A stretch of DNA of 64,000 bases from the NCBI GenBank assembly GCA_030537935.1, contig JAUNUY010000001.1, forward strand, positions 1 to 64,000, read 5' to 3'. Position numbers and translations under genes: made by a program. This stretch comes from Eubacteriales bacterium. Its GTDB lineage: Bacteria; Bacillota; Clostridia; Lachnospirales; Lachnospiraceae. Below the pieces are notes generated by a model. The model was not told the DNA's origin. It saw nothing but the letters and a program-made list of their open reading frames with translations, and did no database searches. Of this stretch, positions 16,419 through 25,905 are shown in pieces. Within the stretch, counting starts at the first letter, position 1, and each line of letters opens with the position of its first letter.

Positions 16419-17525
16419 ATGAATCACTACGCAAAGAAACGCATTATATATCCGCTCTTGTGCTTTGTCATGTTTATACTCAGCGCTTGCGGGCAAACGG
16501 AACAGGGAAAAGATGTTGTAAAGACGGCGAAAAACGGAAAGGATAAGGAAGTGAAAGAAACGGCGAAGAATGAGGTCCGGGGAACGGGTAAGACCGAAAC
16601 TTTATACCTGGCCGGCGGATGTTTCTGGGGGATTGAAGAATACTTCAGCAGACTGTACGGCGTAACCGAGAGTGTCTCCGGATATGCAAACGGTAATTCG
16701 GAAAATACAAGTTATAAAGAAATTGCGGATACGGGACATGCGGAGACGGTTCGGGTGACCTATGAGCCCTATAAAATCCGTCCGGAGGAGATTTTGGTAC
16801 GCTACTTCAAACTCATTGACCCGTTGTCGAAAAATAAGCAGGGGAATGACGTGGGAACACAGTATCGTACCGGCATTTATTATGAGGATGAGAATCTGCG
16901 ACCTGTGATTGACCGGGTATATTCATACTTTCAGGACGAAATCGGTAAACCGTTGGCTGTCGAGGTGGAACAGCTGAAAAACTTCGTGCCGGCGGAGGAC
17001 TATCATCAGGATTACTTACAGAAGAATCCCGGCGGCTATTGTCATATCGATGTGCGGAGTGCCTATGAGCCGATAGACGGTCGACACTATGATAAGCCGG
17101 ACGACAAGAAGATTAAGGAGCAACTGACGCCGACACAATATGATGTGACGCAGAAGGCTGCGACCGAAGAACCGGGAACTTCCGAGTTCAACGGGAACGA
17201 AAAGAGGGGGTTGTATGTGGATGTCGTAACGGGTCAACCCTTGTTTTCATCAAGTGACCAGTATGATGCCGGTTGCGGCTGGCCGTCCTTTACACGACCG
17301 ATTACTTCAGATGTTTTACAAGTATTAGAAGACAATTCATTGGGGATGAAGCGTTTGGAAGTGAAAAGTAAGGATGGGGACAGTCATCTGGGACACGTGT
17401 TCGAGGATGGTCCTCAGAAAGACGGGGGTCTGCGCTATTGCATCAACGGCGCCTCTCTGCGCTTTATTCCCTACGAAGAAATGGCGGATGCAGGTTATGG
17501 CATTTATACGTTGATGGTTGAATGA
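16419..17525 (+). CDS. msrAB: Lipoprotein methionine sulfoxide reductase MsrA-MsrB fusion
   Basis: Reduces both S- and R-methionine sulfoxide in exported proteins. The 368-residue protein starts with a lipoprotein signal ending in the lipobox LSAC (about residues 20-23), then a charged linker, an MsrA domain (about 55-215) with catalytic Cys in AGGCFWGIEEYF, and an MsrB domain (about 235-365) with DAGCGWPSF and catalytic Cys in LRYCINGAS. ATG 16419 is chosen because AAAGGAGGTG is just upstream; the longer frame reads back through the previous terminator. The signal anchors it outside the membrane, so it needs an electron donor from inside that I do not see here. It overlaps the next gene by 4 nt. 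Confidence 0.95.
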   Translation: MNHYAKKRIIYPLLCFVMFILSACGQTEQGKDVVKTAKNGKDKEVKETAKNEVRGTGKTETLYLAGGCFWGIEEYFSRLYGVTESVSGYANGNSENTSYKEIADTGHAETVRVTYEPYKIRPEEILVRYFKLIDPLSKNKQGNDVGTQYRTGIYYEDENLRPVIDRVYSYFQDEIGKPLAVEVEQLKNFVPAEDYHQDYLQKNPGGYCHIDVRSAYEPIDGRHYDKPDDKKIKEQLTPTQYDVTQKAATEEPGTSEFNGNEKRGLYVDVVTGQPLFSSSDQYDAGCGWPSFTRPITSDVLQVLEDNSLGMKRLEVKSKDGDSHLGHVFEDGPQKDGGLRYCINGASLRFIPYEEMADAGYGIYTLMVE

Positions 17526-19297
17526 TAACGAAAGTGAAATACGCAGGACGTCAACGGTTTGTTGATTTACTACGGTTTGAAATCGTCTTCCGTTTACTTG
17601 CTGTTGCAATCGGACTACCGTTGCTGAGTTTTTGTACCAATCTCATTGGTATGATTAGCGGCCGTCTCTATCTTTCACCTGCCGATTTGGGGAGCATGAT
17701 TCGATTGCCCCTGTTTTGGGTCGGTATGGTTATTCTGATTCCGTTGACGGGTTTGTTCATTCTGTTGGAAATAGTCATTGCATTGATGATCTTTTACCGA
17801 CCTGATGACACCATCGGATACCGTATCCGTCATTTGACGATTCATGCGGTACGCGCCGTACGTCGTTGTTTTACCCGGGGCAACCGGATGATGTTGCTGT
17901 TGGCGGTATATCTGGGCATGTTTACGTTCTTCCCGTCGGCTTTCATGAACAAGTTGACGATGCCCGGATTTATCCGGGACACCATCTTCCAGAATCCGTG
18001 GCTGACGGCAGGATATTATATATTAAAATTTATCCTATTCTTATTCACGCTTGCGTTGATTTTTTCCGCCCACGTCTTTTTCATGCACAAGACCGATTGT
18101 CGGACGGCCGTCCGGGAAAGTATTCGTCTGGTACGCGGACGTTTCATTCGGCTCTGCGTGGCGGTGTTGCTGGCCTTCGGGCTGCTGGGCGCGCTGAATT
18201 GGATTCTTTCGGACGTGTTCATCGAACTGAGCCGCATGGCGCTCATACATCCGCCTGCCGGATTCAAGATTGAAGTCCTGCTTTTCGGTCTCTTGCGAAC
18301 GGGGCTGTCTCTGCTGTCTTTCGGTCGGCTGGTACTGTCAGTTACGGTACTCAGGTATGTCGTGAGCGTATCCTTTGCCCGGGCGGGCGGTGTTCCCGAA
18401 AAGCCCTGGCATGATTGTCCGGAGCGCCCGGTCGGTGGTAGTGCGAAACGTTCCCGCCGTATCGTGATTGCGGCGCTGGCGGCGATTCTGGTCTTTAATG
18501 TTTTGTACGTAAAGGCCGAATTAAAACTCAACGCCCCGTATTCGGTGCTCAACCGGACAAAGATTACCGCACACCGGGCCTGTGGTGAAAGCGGCCCGGA
18601 AAATACTTTGGAGGGGTTGGTCATCGGTGCGGCCCGGAATGCGGATTATGCGGAAATCGATGTCCGGCTGACGGCGGACGGAGAATTAATATTGTTGCAT
18701 GACAAAACATTTCGCCGCGTGGCCGATGACAGCGGTCGACCGGAAGAGATGACACTGGCGGATATTCGCCGGCTGCACATCCGTCATGAAGGGCCGGAGA
18801 TTGTCCGTGTACCAACCTTACGTGAGGCGATTGAAACGGCACGAAAGGTCGGTTTACGGTTGAATATTGAGGTCAAAACAACTGAGGCGGAACGAAATCG
18901 CTGTACGGACCGTCTTATCGAAATTTTGGATGAGACCGGTGCCGCTTCAGATTGTGTCGTGACAGCTTCGGACTATGCTGTTTTAGCACGCCTTCGTGAG
19001 AAACGGCCGGCCGTGAAGACGGGTTATATCCTGGTTTTTGCCCGAGGCGATTTGGACAACCTGGATGCAGCGGATTTTGTCAGCGTGGAAGAAAAGAACG
19101 TGGACAAGGCATTTGCGAATCGCATGCACGCGGCGGGAAAAGGGGTTCATGTTTGGACTGTCAATGAGCGTGAATCCATGGACAGGATGTTGGATTTGGG
19201 GGTGGATAATATTATCACCGATCAGCCCGGTATGGCGGCTTTACAGCGCATCATATATGAGCAGACGGATCCGCGGTTGAGGCGGATATTACGATAG
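17522..19297 (+). CDS. Membrane-anchored glycerophosphodiester phosphodiesterase
   Basis: Hydrolyses glycerophosphodiesters to glycerol-3-phosphate and an alcohol, probably at the membrane surface. The 591-residue protein has an N-terminal region with about six to seven hydrophobic segments (about 20-330, the GDPD membrane domain) and a C-terminal catalytic domain (about 340-580). Catalytic signatures are TAHRACGESGPENT (His-Arg with a neighbouring Glu-Asn), AEIDVRLTADGE and LLHDKTF, with the late HVWTVN motif. The usual HRG reads HRA, a mild variation. Its start overlaps the msrAB stop, so the two exported functions are co-translated. Possible roles are lipoteichoic-acid or phospholipid turnover. 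Confidence 0.9.
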   Translation: MITKVKYAGRQRFVDLLRFEIVFRLLAVAIGLPLLSFCTNLIGMISGRLYLSPADLGSMIRLPLFWVGMVILIPLTGLFILLEIVIALMIFYRPDDTIGYRIRHLTIHAVRAVRRCFTRGNRMMLLLAVYLGMFTFFPSAFMNKLTMPGFIRDTIFQNPWLTAGYYILKFILFLFTLALIFSAHVFFMHKTDCRTAVRESIRLVRGRFIRLCVAVLLAFGLLGALNWILSDVFIELSRMALIHPPAGFKIEVLLFGLLRTGLSLLSFGRLVLSVTVLRYVVSVSFARAGGVPEKPWHDCPERPVGGSAKRSRRIVIAALAAILVFNVLYVKAELKLNAPYSVLNRTKITAHRACGESGPENTLEGLVIGAARNADYAEIDVRLTADGELILLHDKTFRRVADDSGRPEEMTLADIRRLHIRHEGPEIVRVPTLREAIETARKVGLRLNIEVKTTEAERNRCTDRLIEILDETGAASDCVVTASDYAVLARLREKRPAVKTGYILVFARGDLDNLDAADFVSVEEKNVDKAFANRMHAAGKGVHVWTVNERESMDRMLDLGVDNIITDQPGMAALQRIIYEQTDPRLRRILR

Positions 19298-19305
19298 GAG
19301 GACGG

Positions 19306-19515
19306 ATGAATCGGGAGCGGATTGACCGTATCAATGAATTGGCACGAATTGCCAAGATTCGGACCTTGAGTGCGGAAGAGGCGGCAGAACGGGAGTTACT
19401 GCGCAGAGCATACATCGACGAGTTCAAGGCGAATCTCAGGAGTCAGCTGGAAACGATAACGTTGGAAGACGAGCAGGGCAATCTCAGCAGGCTCGCGGAT
19501 AAAAGGAAAAAGTAG
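19306..19515 (+). CDS. DUF896 (YnzC-like) small protein
   Basis: A 69-residue highly charged helical protein of the DUF896 family, typical of Bacillota. The family pattern RINELARIAKIRTLSAEEAAER and LRRAYIDEFKANLRSQL is clear and predicts a two-helix hairpin. YnzC of Bacillus is SOS-linked but its molecular role is unknown. It starts 8 nt after the phosphodiesterase behind GGAGGA and ends at a hairpin. Confidence 0.9.
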   Translation: MNRERIDRINELARIAKIRTLSAEEAAERELLRRAYIDEFKANLRSQLETITLEDEQGNLSRLADKRKK

Positions 19516-19543
19516 GGCGGGATGTCGGAGTCGATATCCCGCC
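19516..19543 (+). terminator. Hairpin after the DUF896 gene
   Basis: GGCGGGAT and ATCCCGCC form an 8-bp stem around a 12-nt loop immediately after the stop. A T-tract is lacking, so termination is likely but not certain. Confidence 0.5.
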
Positions 19544-19617
19544 TCCGCTTTAAGCAAGAAGCATATTACCGGGGAAATTTACGGCGTGACAAGGCGATTG
19601 TGCCGACTCGGCCCATC

Positions 19618-19646
19618 TTGCAATAGCTTGACCAATCCGTTATAAT
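19618..19646 (+). promoter_or_regulatory. Promoter for the aldehyde dehydrogenase gene
   Basis: TTGCAA (19618-19623), a 17-nt spacer and TATAAT (19641-19646), about 68 nt before the start codon. Confidence 0.6.
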
Positions 19647-19713
19647 TAAAGATAGCAGAAGTTTGCAGACGGTTATGAAATCGTCTATCCGGGGATAGAA
19701 GCAAGGAGGAAGT

Positions 19714-21093
19714 ATGTCACGTAAAACTGAAATATACAATTTGTTCGAGGATGCGCGGAAATACCTCAAATCAAAAAAGACCTTGGACCCGGAATTTCGG
19801 ATCAAGATGTTGAAGCGACTGCGGACAACGTTGAAGCGGTATGAGTCGGCCATTTACCGGGCGCTTCAGACGGATTTGAATAAATGTGAGCAGGAAGCGT
19901 TGATGACGGAGGTTTCCGTCGTTTTCACGGAGATTGATTATGTATTGAAAAACATTCGTGTATGGACCAAACCGCGTCCATGTCGGCCCTCTATGGTGCA
20001 GATGCCGGGCAAGGTCCGGGTCTATGACGAGCCGTACGGGGTCGTTTTAATCATCAGCCCGTGGAATTATCCGTTTCAGTTAACTCTGTTGCCGTTAATC
20101 GGAGCGATTGCGGCAGGGAATTGTGTTATCTTGAAACCGTCAGCATACAGCCGGCATACTACGGCCGTATTGGAAAAAATCTGTGCGGAAGCCTTTCCCC
20201 GCGGATTCGTGAGTTGCGTAACGGGCGGACGGGAAGAAAATGTCGATTTATTGGACTTGCCATTTGACTATATCTTTTTCACCGGGTCCCCTGCCGTCGG
20301 TAAGATCGTTGCGAAAAAGGCGGCGGAACATTTGACGCCGGTCACCTTGGAGCTGGGCGGAAAATCTCCGGTTATTATTGATGAGACGGCGGATATTTCA
20401 AAGACGGCCCGCCGCGTGGCCTTCGGTAAGTTGCTGAATGCGGGACAGACCTGTGTGGCACCGGATTACGTTTACGTTCACAAGCGGGTGAAACCGCGTT
20501 TCATATCGGAGTTGACGGCGCAGTTTGATATCATATCCGCCGGTGGAGACTATGCGGATACTTGCTACCCGCGGATTATCAACGAGAAACATTTTGAGCG
20601 GCTGGCGGCGATGTTGGAAGAGGCGGATATTGTTTATGGTGGAAAGATTGATGCCGCAAAGCGGCGCATCTATCCGACCATTTTGGAAAACGCACCGGCG
20701 GATAGTACTTTGATGCAAACGGAAATCTTCGGACCCTTGTTACCGCTTATCGAATTCGAGGATGTCGAGACGGTATTTATGGCCTTGGCGGAAAAGGCAA
20801 AGCCGCTGGCGGCCTACCTCTTTACTTCGGACGATGAACTGGCGGAGCGTTTCATCCGGGAGATGCCTTTCGGGGGTGGCTGTATTAATGACTGTGTCAT
20901 GCAGGTGGCAACGCATTTTGCACCCTTCGGCGGAGTCGGCAACAGCGGTATGGGTGCATACCATGGATATGCAACTTATAAGACTTTTTCACATGGAAAA
21001 ACCGTATTGCATAAACCGTGGAAGATGGATAATATGATGCGACATCATCCGTATACGGACAAGAAGTTAGGTTTATTAAAAGCATTGTTGTAA
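19714..21093 (+). CDS. Aldehyde dehydrogenase, class 3-like
   Basis: NAD(P)-dependent oxidation of an aldehyde to an acid. At 459 residues it has the short class-3 (ALDH3) length. Key parts are the cofactor-binding stretch IISPWNYPFQLTL, FFTGSPAVGK, the general base Glu in VTLELGGKSP and the catalytic Cys in NAGQTCVAPDY; the C-terminal PFGGVGNSGMGAYHG is also family-typical. Start follows AGGAGG. It has its own promoter and is followed after 8 nt by a phosphoesterase gene. Likely substrates are medium or long-chain or aromatic aldehydes, by analogy only. Confidence 0.93.
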   Translation: MSRKTEIYNLFEDARKYLKSKKTLDPEFRIKMLKRLRTTLKRYESAIYRALQTDLNKCEQEALMTEVSVVFTEIDYVLKNIRVWTKPRPCRPSMVQMPGKVRVYDEPYGVVLIISPWNYPFQLTLLPLIGAIAAGNCVILKPSAYSRHTTAVLEKICAEAFPRGFVSCVTGGREENVDLLDLPFDYIFFTGSPAVGKIVAKKAAEHLTPVTLELGGKSPVIIDETADISKTARRVAFGKLLNAGQTCVAPDYVYVHKRVKPRFISELTAQFDIISAGGDYADTCYPRIINEKHFERLAAMLEEADIVYGGKIDAAKRRIYPTILENAPADSTLMQTEIFGPLLPLIEFEDVETVFMALAEKAKPLAAYLFTSDDELAERFIREMPFGGGCINDCVMQVATHFAPFGGVGNSGMGAYHGYATYKTFSHGKTVLHKPWKMDNMMRHHPYTDKKLGLLKALL

Positions 21094-21101
21094 GGGGGCA
21101 T

Positions 21102-21587
21102 ATGAAATTACTGGTTGTAAGTGATAACCATGGACGATTGGCGAATCTCCGGAAGATTATTCGGAAAACGGGAAAGGTCGATGCTCTGTTTCATTTGGGC
21201 GATCTATGTATGACTAAACGCGACATTGAGGCGTTGGTGGATTGTCCGACCTATTTCGTTGCGGGAAATAACGACTATAGTGCGGAACTGGAAAATGAAC
21301 ATACGATTCGATTTATGGGGAAGCGCATCTTGATGGTGCACGGTCATTATCACGGGGTGTACTATGGTTTGGAACGGTTAGCGACGCGCGCGATGTATCG
21401 TGATATTGATATTGTCATGTACGGTCATACACATCAACCCTCGATTGACGTAATCGGCTCCGTAACCCTTATTAATCCCGGTAGCGTGGAGCGGCCTCGC
21501 CAGGATCCGCCGCACCCGTCTTATATCACCATTGATGTGGATGATGCGGGAGCGTTTCATTTTAAAATCAACTATTTGTTGTCATAG
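21102..21587 (+). CDS. YfcE/MJ0936-type metallophosphoesterase
   Basis: A 161-residue calcineurin-like phosphoesterase, probably acting on a small phosphodiester with two bound metals. All motifs are present in order: SDNHG (D-x-H), FHLGDL (GD), VAGNND (GNx[HD]), MVHGHYHG and YGHTHQP, then INPGSVERPRQ. This set defines the YfcE group, whose natural substrate is unresolved. It starts behind AAGGGGG 8 nt after the aldehyde dehydrogenase. Confidence 0.92.
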   Translation: MKLLVVSDNHGRLANLRKIIRKTGKVDALFHLGDLCMTKRDIEALVDCPTYFVAGNNDYSAELENEHTIRFMGKRILMVHGHYHGVYYGLERLATRAMYRDIDIVMYGHTHQPSIDVIGSVTLINPGSVERPRQDPPHPSYITIDVDDAGAFHFKINYLLS

Positions 21588-21620
21588 CGGATTTCCTACA
21601 AAAAGGCGGAGATTTCCAGG

Positions 21621-21649
21621 TTGTATGCACGTATAAAGTGTTATATAAT
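21621..21649 (+). promoter_or_regulatory. Promoter for pta-ackA
   Basis: TTGTAT (21621-21626), a 17-nt spacer and TATAAT (21644-21649), about 30 nt before the AAAGGAAGG ribosome site region. Confidence 0.6.
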
Positions 21650-21685
21650 GGACGGAGATAATTTATATAAAGGAAGGACAACGGT

Positions 21686-22687
21686 ATGAATTTTATTGAC
21701 TCCTTAAAACAACGGGCAAAAGCATGTCGAAAGACGATTGTTTTACCGGAAACGGAAGATGTACGGACCATTGAGGCGGCACACAAGGCATTGGCCGAAG
21801 GGTTGGCCGACATCGTGTTAATCGGTGATGAAGCGGACATCAAAGAATTGGCGAAGGCGAACAGCTTCGACATTTCCGGTGCGAGCATTGTCAATCCGGC
21901 AACGGATGCAAAGTTCGACGAATATGCGAACCTGTTGGTTGAGTTGCGCAAGAAAAAAGGGATGACGAAGGAAGAAGCGGTGGCACTGCTGAAAGATGCT
22001 CCTTTGTATTACGGGTGTCTGATGGTAAAGGCGGGTGATGCGGACGGTATGGTTGCCGGTGCGGTCAACTCGACGGCAAACGTATTGCGTTCGGCTCTGC
22101 AAGTGATTAAGACGGCACCGGGTACGAAAATGGTGTCGGCCTTCTTTCTGATGATAGTGCCCGACTGTACTTACGGAGAAAACGGAACATTCATCTTTGC
22201 GGACTCCGGCCTCGTACAGAATCCGACGGCGGAAGAGTTGGCTGAAATTGCATCCAGCTCCATCGATTCGTTTGAACTGCTGGTCGGTGCGGAAGCGAAG
22301 GTGGGGATGCTTTCCCATTCAACGAAGGGGTCGGCAAAACATCCCGATGCGGACAAGGTTATCCAAGCGACGGCACTGGCACGCGAGAAAAGACCGGATA
22401 AGAAAATCGGCGGGGAGCTGCAACTGGATGCGGCCATCGTTCCGGGTGTTGCCGCAAGTAAGGCGCCGGGTGAGCCGGCAGCCGGTGAGGCGAACGTTCT
22501 CCTGTTCCCTGATTTGGATGCCGGCAATATCGGCTATAAGTTGGTACAACGTCTGGCAAAGGCGGAAGCCTATGGTCCGATTACTCAGGGGCTGGCACGG
22601 CCCGTCAACGATCTTTCCCGCGGTTGCGTAGCAGACGACATTGTAGGTGTCATTGCCATCACAGCCGTGCAGGCACAATCGGAATAG
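21686..22687 (+). CDS. pta: Phosphate acetyltransferase
   Basis: Interconverts acetyl-CoA and acetyl phosphate in the acetate pathway that yields ATP during fermentation. The 333-residue protein is the short, single-domain Pta. It opens with IVLPETEDVRTIEAAHKAL, includes the conserved MVAGAVNSTANVLRSALQ and MLSHSTKGSAKHPD stretches, and ends with the CoA-binding segment GLARPVNDLSRGCVADDIVG. It has its own promoter and precedes ackA by 19 nt, so both enzymes are made together. Confidence 0.97.
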   Translation: MNFIDSLKQRAKACRKTIVLPETEDVRTIEAAHKALAEGLADIVLIGDEADIKELAKANSFDISGASIVNPATDAKFDEYANLLVELRKKKGMTKEEAVALLKDAPLYYGCLMVKAGDADGMVAGAVNSTANVLRSALQVIKTAPGTKMVSAFFLMIVPDCTYGENGTFIFADSGLVQNPTAEELAEIASSSIDSFELLVGAEAKVGMLSHSTKGSAKHPDADKVIQATALAREKRPDKKIGGELQLDAAIVPGVAASKAPGEPAAGEANVLLFPDLDAGNIGYKLVQRLAKAEAYGPITQGLARPVNDLSRGCVADDIVGVIAITAVQAQSE

Positions 22688-22706
22688 CACGAAGAGAGGA
22701 AATATA

Positions 22707-23897
22707 ATGGAAGTATTGGTTATTAATTGCGGCAGCTCGTCTTTGAAATTTCAGTTCATCGACTCCGTAAAAGAAGAAGTTCTGGCCAAGGGCCTTTGTG
22801 AGCGAATCGGTATCGATGGCGGTCGCCTGGTATATCAGCGTGAAGGATATGATAAGATTACGACGGAAAAGCAGATGGCCGACCATACGGTGGCCGTTAA
22901 GATGGTGCTGGAAGCATTGCAAGATGAGGAAAACGGTGTCATTAAGGACATCCATGAGGTAGAGGCCGTCGGCCACCGCGTGGTACATGGCGGCGAGAAG
23001 TTCTCTTCCAGTATCGTGATTGACGACGAGGTATTAAAGGGCATTGAGGCTTGTAATGATTTGGCACCGCTTCATAACCCGGCAAATCTCATCGGTATCA
23101 ACGCATGTCGGGCACTGATGCCGGGCGTTCCGATGGTCGCCGTTTTCGATACGGCTTTCCATCAAACCATGCCGCAGAAGGCTTATCTCTATGGTATTCC
23201 GTATGCATTGTATGAAAAATACGGTATTCGACGTTACGGTTTCCACGGTACATCGCACAGCTATGTGAGCCGGAAAGCGGCTGAATTTTTCGGATTCAAA
23301 CCGGAAGCATCCAAGGTGGTGGTATGCCATTTGGGTAACGGTTCTTCCATTTGTGCGGTCAAGAACGGCAAGTCCGTGGATACTAGCATGGGCTTTACGC
23401 CCCTGGCTGGCGTGCTCATGGGTACGCGAAGCGGTGATATCGATCCCGCTATTGTCGATTTTCTCTACCATAAAGGTATGACCATCGAGGAAATTCACAG
23501 CCTGTTGAATAAGGAAAGCGGCGTGCTCGGTCTGTCCGGTTATTCTTCCGACTTCAGAGATATTGAAGACGGGGTGGCGGAAGGACGTGAAGAGGCCATT
23601 CGCGCCTTGGACGTATTCTGTTATGGCGTAGCGAAGTACATTGCCGGCTATGCGGCGGCAATGGGCGGCGTAGATGTCATTGCGTTTACGGCCGGTGTCG
23701 GTGAAAATGACACGGGCGTACGTGAACGGGTTTGTGAGTACCTGACGTTTATGGGCGTTAAATTTGATGCGGCGGCGAATAATGTACGCGGCAAGGCAGC
23801 GAAGATTTCGACGGATGACTCCACCGTACAAGTATGCGTCATGCCGACGAACGAAGAACTTGTCATCGCATTGGACACCTTGGCGTTAGTCCAATAA
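22707..23897 (+). CDS. ackA: Acetate kinase
   Basis: Forms ATP and acetate from acetyl phosphate. The 396-residue protein has the family start VLVINCGSSSLKFQFID, the catalytic VFDTAFHQTMP and FHGTSHSYVS motifs, the phosphate-binding VVCHLGNGSSICAVKNGKSVDTSMGFTPL stretch (read in two parts) and the adenosine motif AFTAGVGEND. ATG 22707 is chosen because GAGAGGA is upstream and the N terminus matches the family exactly; the longer frame runs into pta. A hairpin lies between ackA and the next gene. Confidence 0.97.
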   Translation: MEVLVINCGSSSLKFQFIDSVKEEVLAKGLCERIGIDGGRLVYQREGYDKITTEKQMADHTVAVKMVLEALQDEENGVIKDIHEVEAVGHRVVHGGEKFSSSIVIDDEVLKGIEACNDLAPLHNPANLIGINACRALMPGVPMVAVFDTAFHQTMPQKAYLYGIPYALYEKYGIRRYGFHGTSHSYVSRKAAEFFGFKPEASKVVVCHLGNGSSICAVKNGKSVDTSMGFTPLAGVLMGTRSGDIDPAIVDFLYHKGMTIEEIHSLLNKESGVLGLSGYSSDFRDIEDGVAEGREEAIRALDVFCYGVAKYIAGYAAAMGGVDVIAFTAGVGENDTGVRERVCEYLTFMGVKFDAAANNVRGKAAKISTDDSTVQVCVMPTNEELVIALDTLALVQ

Positions 23898-23923
23898 AGC
23901 ATGTAATAACAACAATATGATAC

Positions 23924-23955
23924 GGGCGCGGTTCCGAAACGGACCGCGCTCTTTT
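23924..23955 (+). terminator. Terminator or attenuator after ackA
   Basis: GCGCGGTTCCG-AAA-CGGACCGCGC forms a stem with one bulged T, followed by CTCTTTT. The next gene begins 15 nt later, so partial read-through is likely. Confidence 0.65.
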
Positions 23956-23970
23956 GCAATGGAAGGAACA

Positions 23971-25146
23971 ATGAAAAAAATACGACAATCACTTATTTTC
24001 AAATTACTGGTCGGTCTTATCATCGGCATCATCGTCGGTGCCCATGCCAATGAGTCCGTCATTTCCGTTATCAACGTATTAAAGACAATTTCCGGGGACA
24101 TCATTTTTTACGTGGTCCCGCTGATTATTTTAGGTTTCATTACACCGGCCATCATCGGTCTGAAGGAGAATGCCGGCCGTATCCTGGGTATCACGCTGAC
24201 CATATGTTATGTTTCATCCGTCGGTGCGGCCCTGTTCAGTTATCTGGTCGGTCTGGGGTTGATTCCATGGCTTAATGTTCCGGCGAAGGCGGTTGATCTT
24301 CGGGCGATTCCCGAAGCGCTATTTGAATTGAAGATAGAACCCGTTATGCCCGTAATGACGGCATTGATTACGGCGGTCGTTATCGGCCTGGGGGTTCTGT
24401 TTACGAAGAGTAAGACCTTTGAATCTCTCTTGCAGGAGTTTCACCGCATCGTACTTTGGATTGTAGATAAACTCGTTTTGCGGCTGCTGCCGTTTTACAT
24501 TGCATTCAATTTTGCGGTATTGGCCTACGAGGGCGGTATCATTCATGAATTACCCGTTTTTTTGAAGGTCATTTTGGTGGTCATCGTCGGTCATTTCATC
24601 TGGCTGGCGCTATTGTACGGTATTGCCGGTGCGGTGTCCAAAAAGAATCCGAAAGAGGTGTTCCGGCACTACGGACCTGCCTATATGACCGCGCTAGGGA
24701 CCATGAGCAGTGCGGCGACCTTGCCGGTTGCTTTACGGTGTGCAGGCCGGTCTGAAGTTCTGGACCAGAAGATTAAAGACTTCACGGTGCCGCTTTGCGC
24801 GAATACGCATCTTTGCGGTTCCGTCCTAACAGAAACCTTTTTCGTCATGGTCGTCTCGCGTCTGCTTTATGGACAATTCCCGCCGCTTTCGAGCATGCTT
24901 GTATTTATTTTCCTGTTGGGCATCTTCGCCATTGCGGCACCCGGTGTGCCCGGTGGAACGGTTGTGGCATCGTTGGGCCTGATTATCAGTGTTTTACAAT
25001 TCGATTCGGCGGGAACCGCTCTGATGTTATCCATCTTTGCATTACAGGACAGTTTCGGTACGGCATGTAACATCACCGGCGACGGTGCCGTCTCTCTAAT
25101 GGTGACCGGCATCGTTGAGCGACGTAAACGAAAGAAGGGCAAGTAG
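23971..25146 (+). CDS. Dicarboxylate/amino acid:cation symporter (DAACS family)
   Basis: A 391-residue membrane transporter that should import a dicarboxylate, glutamate, serine or threonine with Na+ or H+. It begins with a short cytoplasmic segment and about eight transmembrane helices, with two re-entrant hairpins. Family signs are IVGAHANESV, the serine-rich hairpin TALGTMSSAATLPVALRC, APGVPGGTVVASLGLI and the last-helix cation/substrate motif DSFGTACNITGDGAVSLMV. I start at ATG 23971 behind GGAAGGA; the upstream extension lies in the terminator. At just under 400 residues it is nearer SstT-like members than GltP. Its position after pta-ackA may reflect acid-product physiology, which is inference. 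Confidence 0.9.
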   Translation: MKKIRQSLIFKLLVGLIIGIIVGAHANESVISVINVLKTISGDIIFYVVPLIILGFITPAIIGLKENAGRILGITLTICYVSSVGAALFSYLVGLGLIPWLNVPAKAVDLRAIPEALFELKIEPVMPVMTALITAVVIGLGVLFTKSKTFESLLQEFHRIVLWIVDKLVLRLLPFYIAFNFAVLAYEGGIIHELPVFLKVILVVIVGHFIWLALLYGIAGAVSKKNPKEVFRHYGPAYMTALGTMSSAATLPVALRCAGRSEVLDQKIKDFTVPLCANTHLCGSVLTETFFVMVVSRLLYGQFPPLSSMLVFIFLLGIFAIAAPGVPGGTVVASLGLIISVLQFDSAGTALMLSIFALQDSFGTACNITGDGAVSLMVTGIVERRKRKKGK

Positions 25147-25174
25147 TTTAAGGAACAGGTAGAAGGGAAGGGGA

Positions 25175-25870
25175 ATGATAAAAAAGCGTTATGTAACGGC
25201 GATATTTTCATTGATACTGTTTGGGGGCATCCTTGGCGGATGCGGTACGGAGCGGACCGAAGAGGTCAAGCCACCTGATGAAATACGGAATGAAAAACCG
25301 AAGGACGAGAAAGAACCGGCAGATGAAATCGTACCGGTATCGGACGAGGAACGAGAAAAGGCGGCCGCGTTTTATGAGAAAGTCTTGCAGGACCCGGAAG
25401 CCTATTTTCCGGTCAAGGTCTTTGAAGCGGGAAAAGACGATCCGGCGGACTATCGGTATATGAGTTATTCATTCTACGATGTAAAGCCGGGGGTCGCACC
25501 GTTGTTGGGCATAAGCGAATATTATATGGTGGATAATAAACCCACAACGAATCTTCATTTAATGGCGTATGATTCGGCTAAGGATACGGGCATTCTTTAT
25601 CCGGTTCTGCACTCGGAAGATCCAATGCATAATTGGAACATTGCGGACGCAAGACAGGAGTTGATTGAATCGGAGTGGCAGCCGGACCATACGATCAGAT
25701 TAGCTCGTGTCGAGCTGATTGACGGGCAATTTCATCCTTGCGACGAGTATATCCATTCACCGCTTAAATTGATGCCTAAGCGATACCAATACAAGCGTAT
25801 GCAACATGCCAGCCCTTTAAATGACATGGGTCTGCTGGAAATTTTCAAGGCGGGAAAGATGGCACGGTAA
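25175..25870 (+). CDS. Lipoprotein of unknown function
   Basis: A 231-residue secreted protein with a lipoprotein signal: basic start MIKKRY, hydrophobic core and lipobox LGGC (about residues 20-23). A charged, Glu/Lys/Asp-rich spacer (about 25-65) leads into a compact domain from about residue 70 to the end with aromatic-rich strands such as DYRYMSYSFYDVKPGVAPLL. I do not recognise the domain. It begins behind AAGGGGA 28 nt after the symporter and ends before a strong terminator, so it may be the last gene of that transcript. Confidence 0.8.
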   Translation: MIKKRYVTAIFSLILFGGILGGCGTERTEEVKPPDEIRNEKPKDEKEPADEIVPVSDEEREKAAAFYEKVLQDPEAYFPVKVFEAGKDDPADYRYMSYSFYDVKPGVAPLLGISEYYMVDNKPTTNLHLMAYDSAKDTGILYPVLHSEDPMHNWNIADARQELIESEWQPDHTIRLARVELIDGQFHPCDEYIHSPLKLMPKRYQYKRMQHASPLNDMGLLEIFKAGKMAR

Positions 25871-25905
25871 AAATTCGCTCTCAGTGTAAAATAGCGTGGT
25901 CGACG

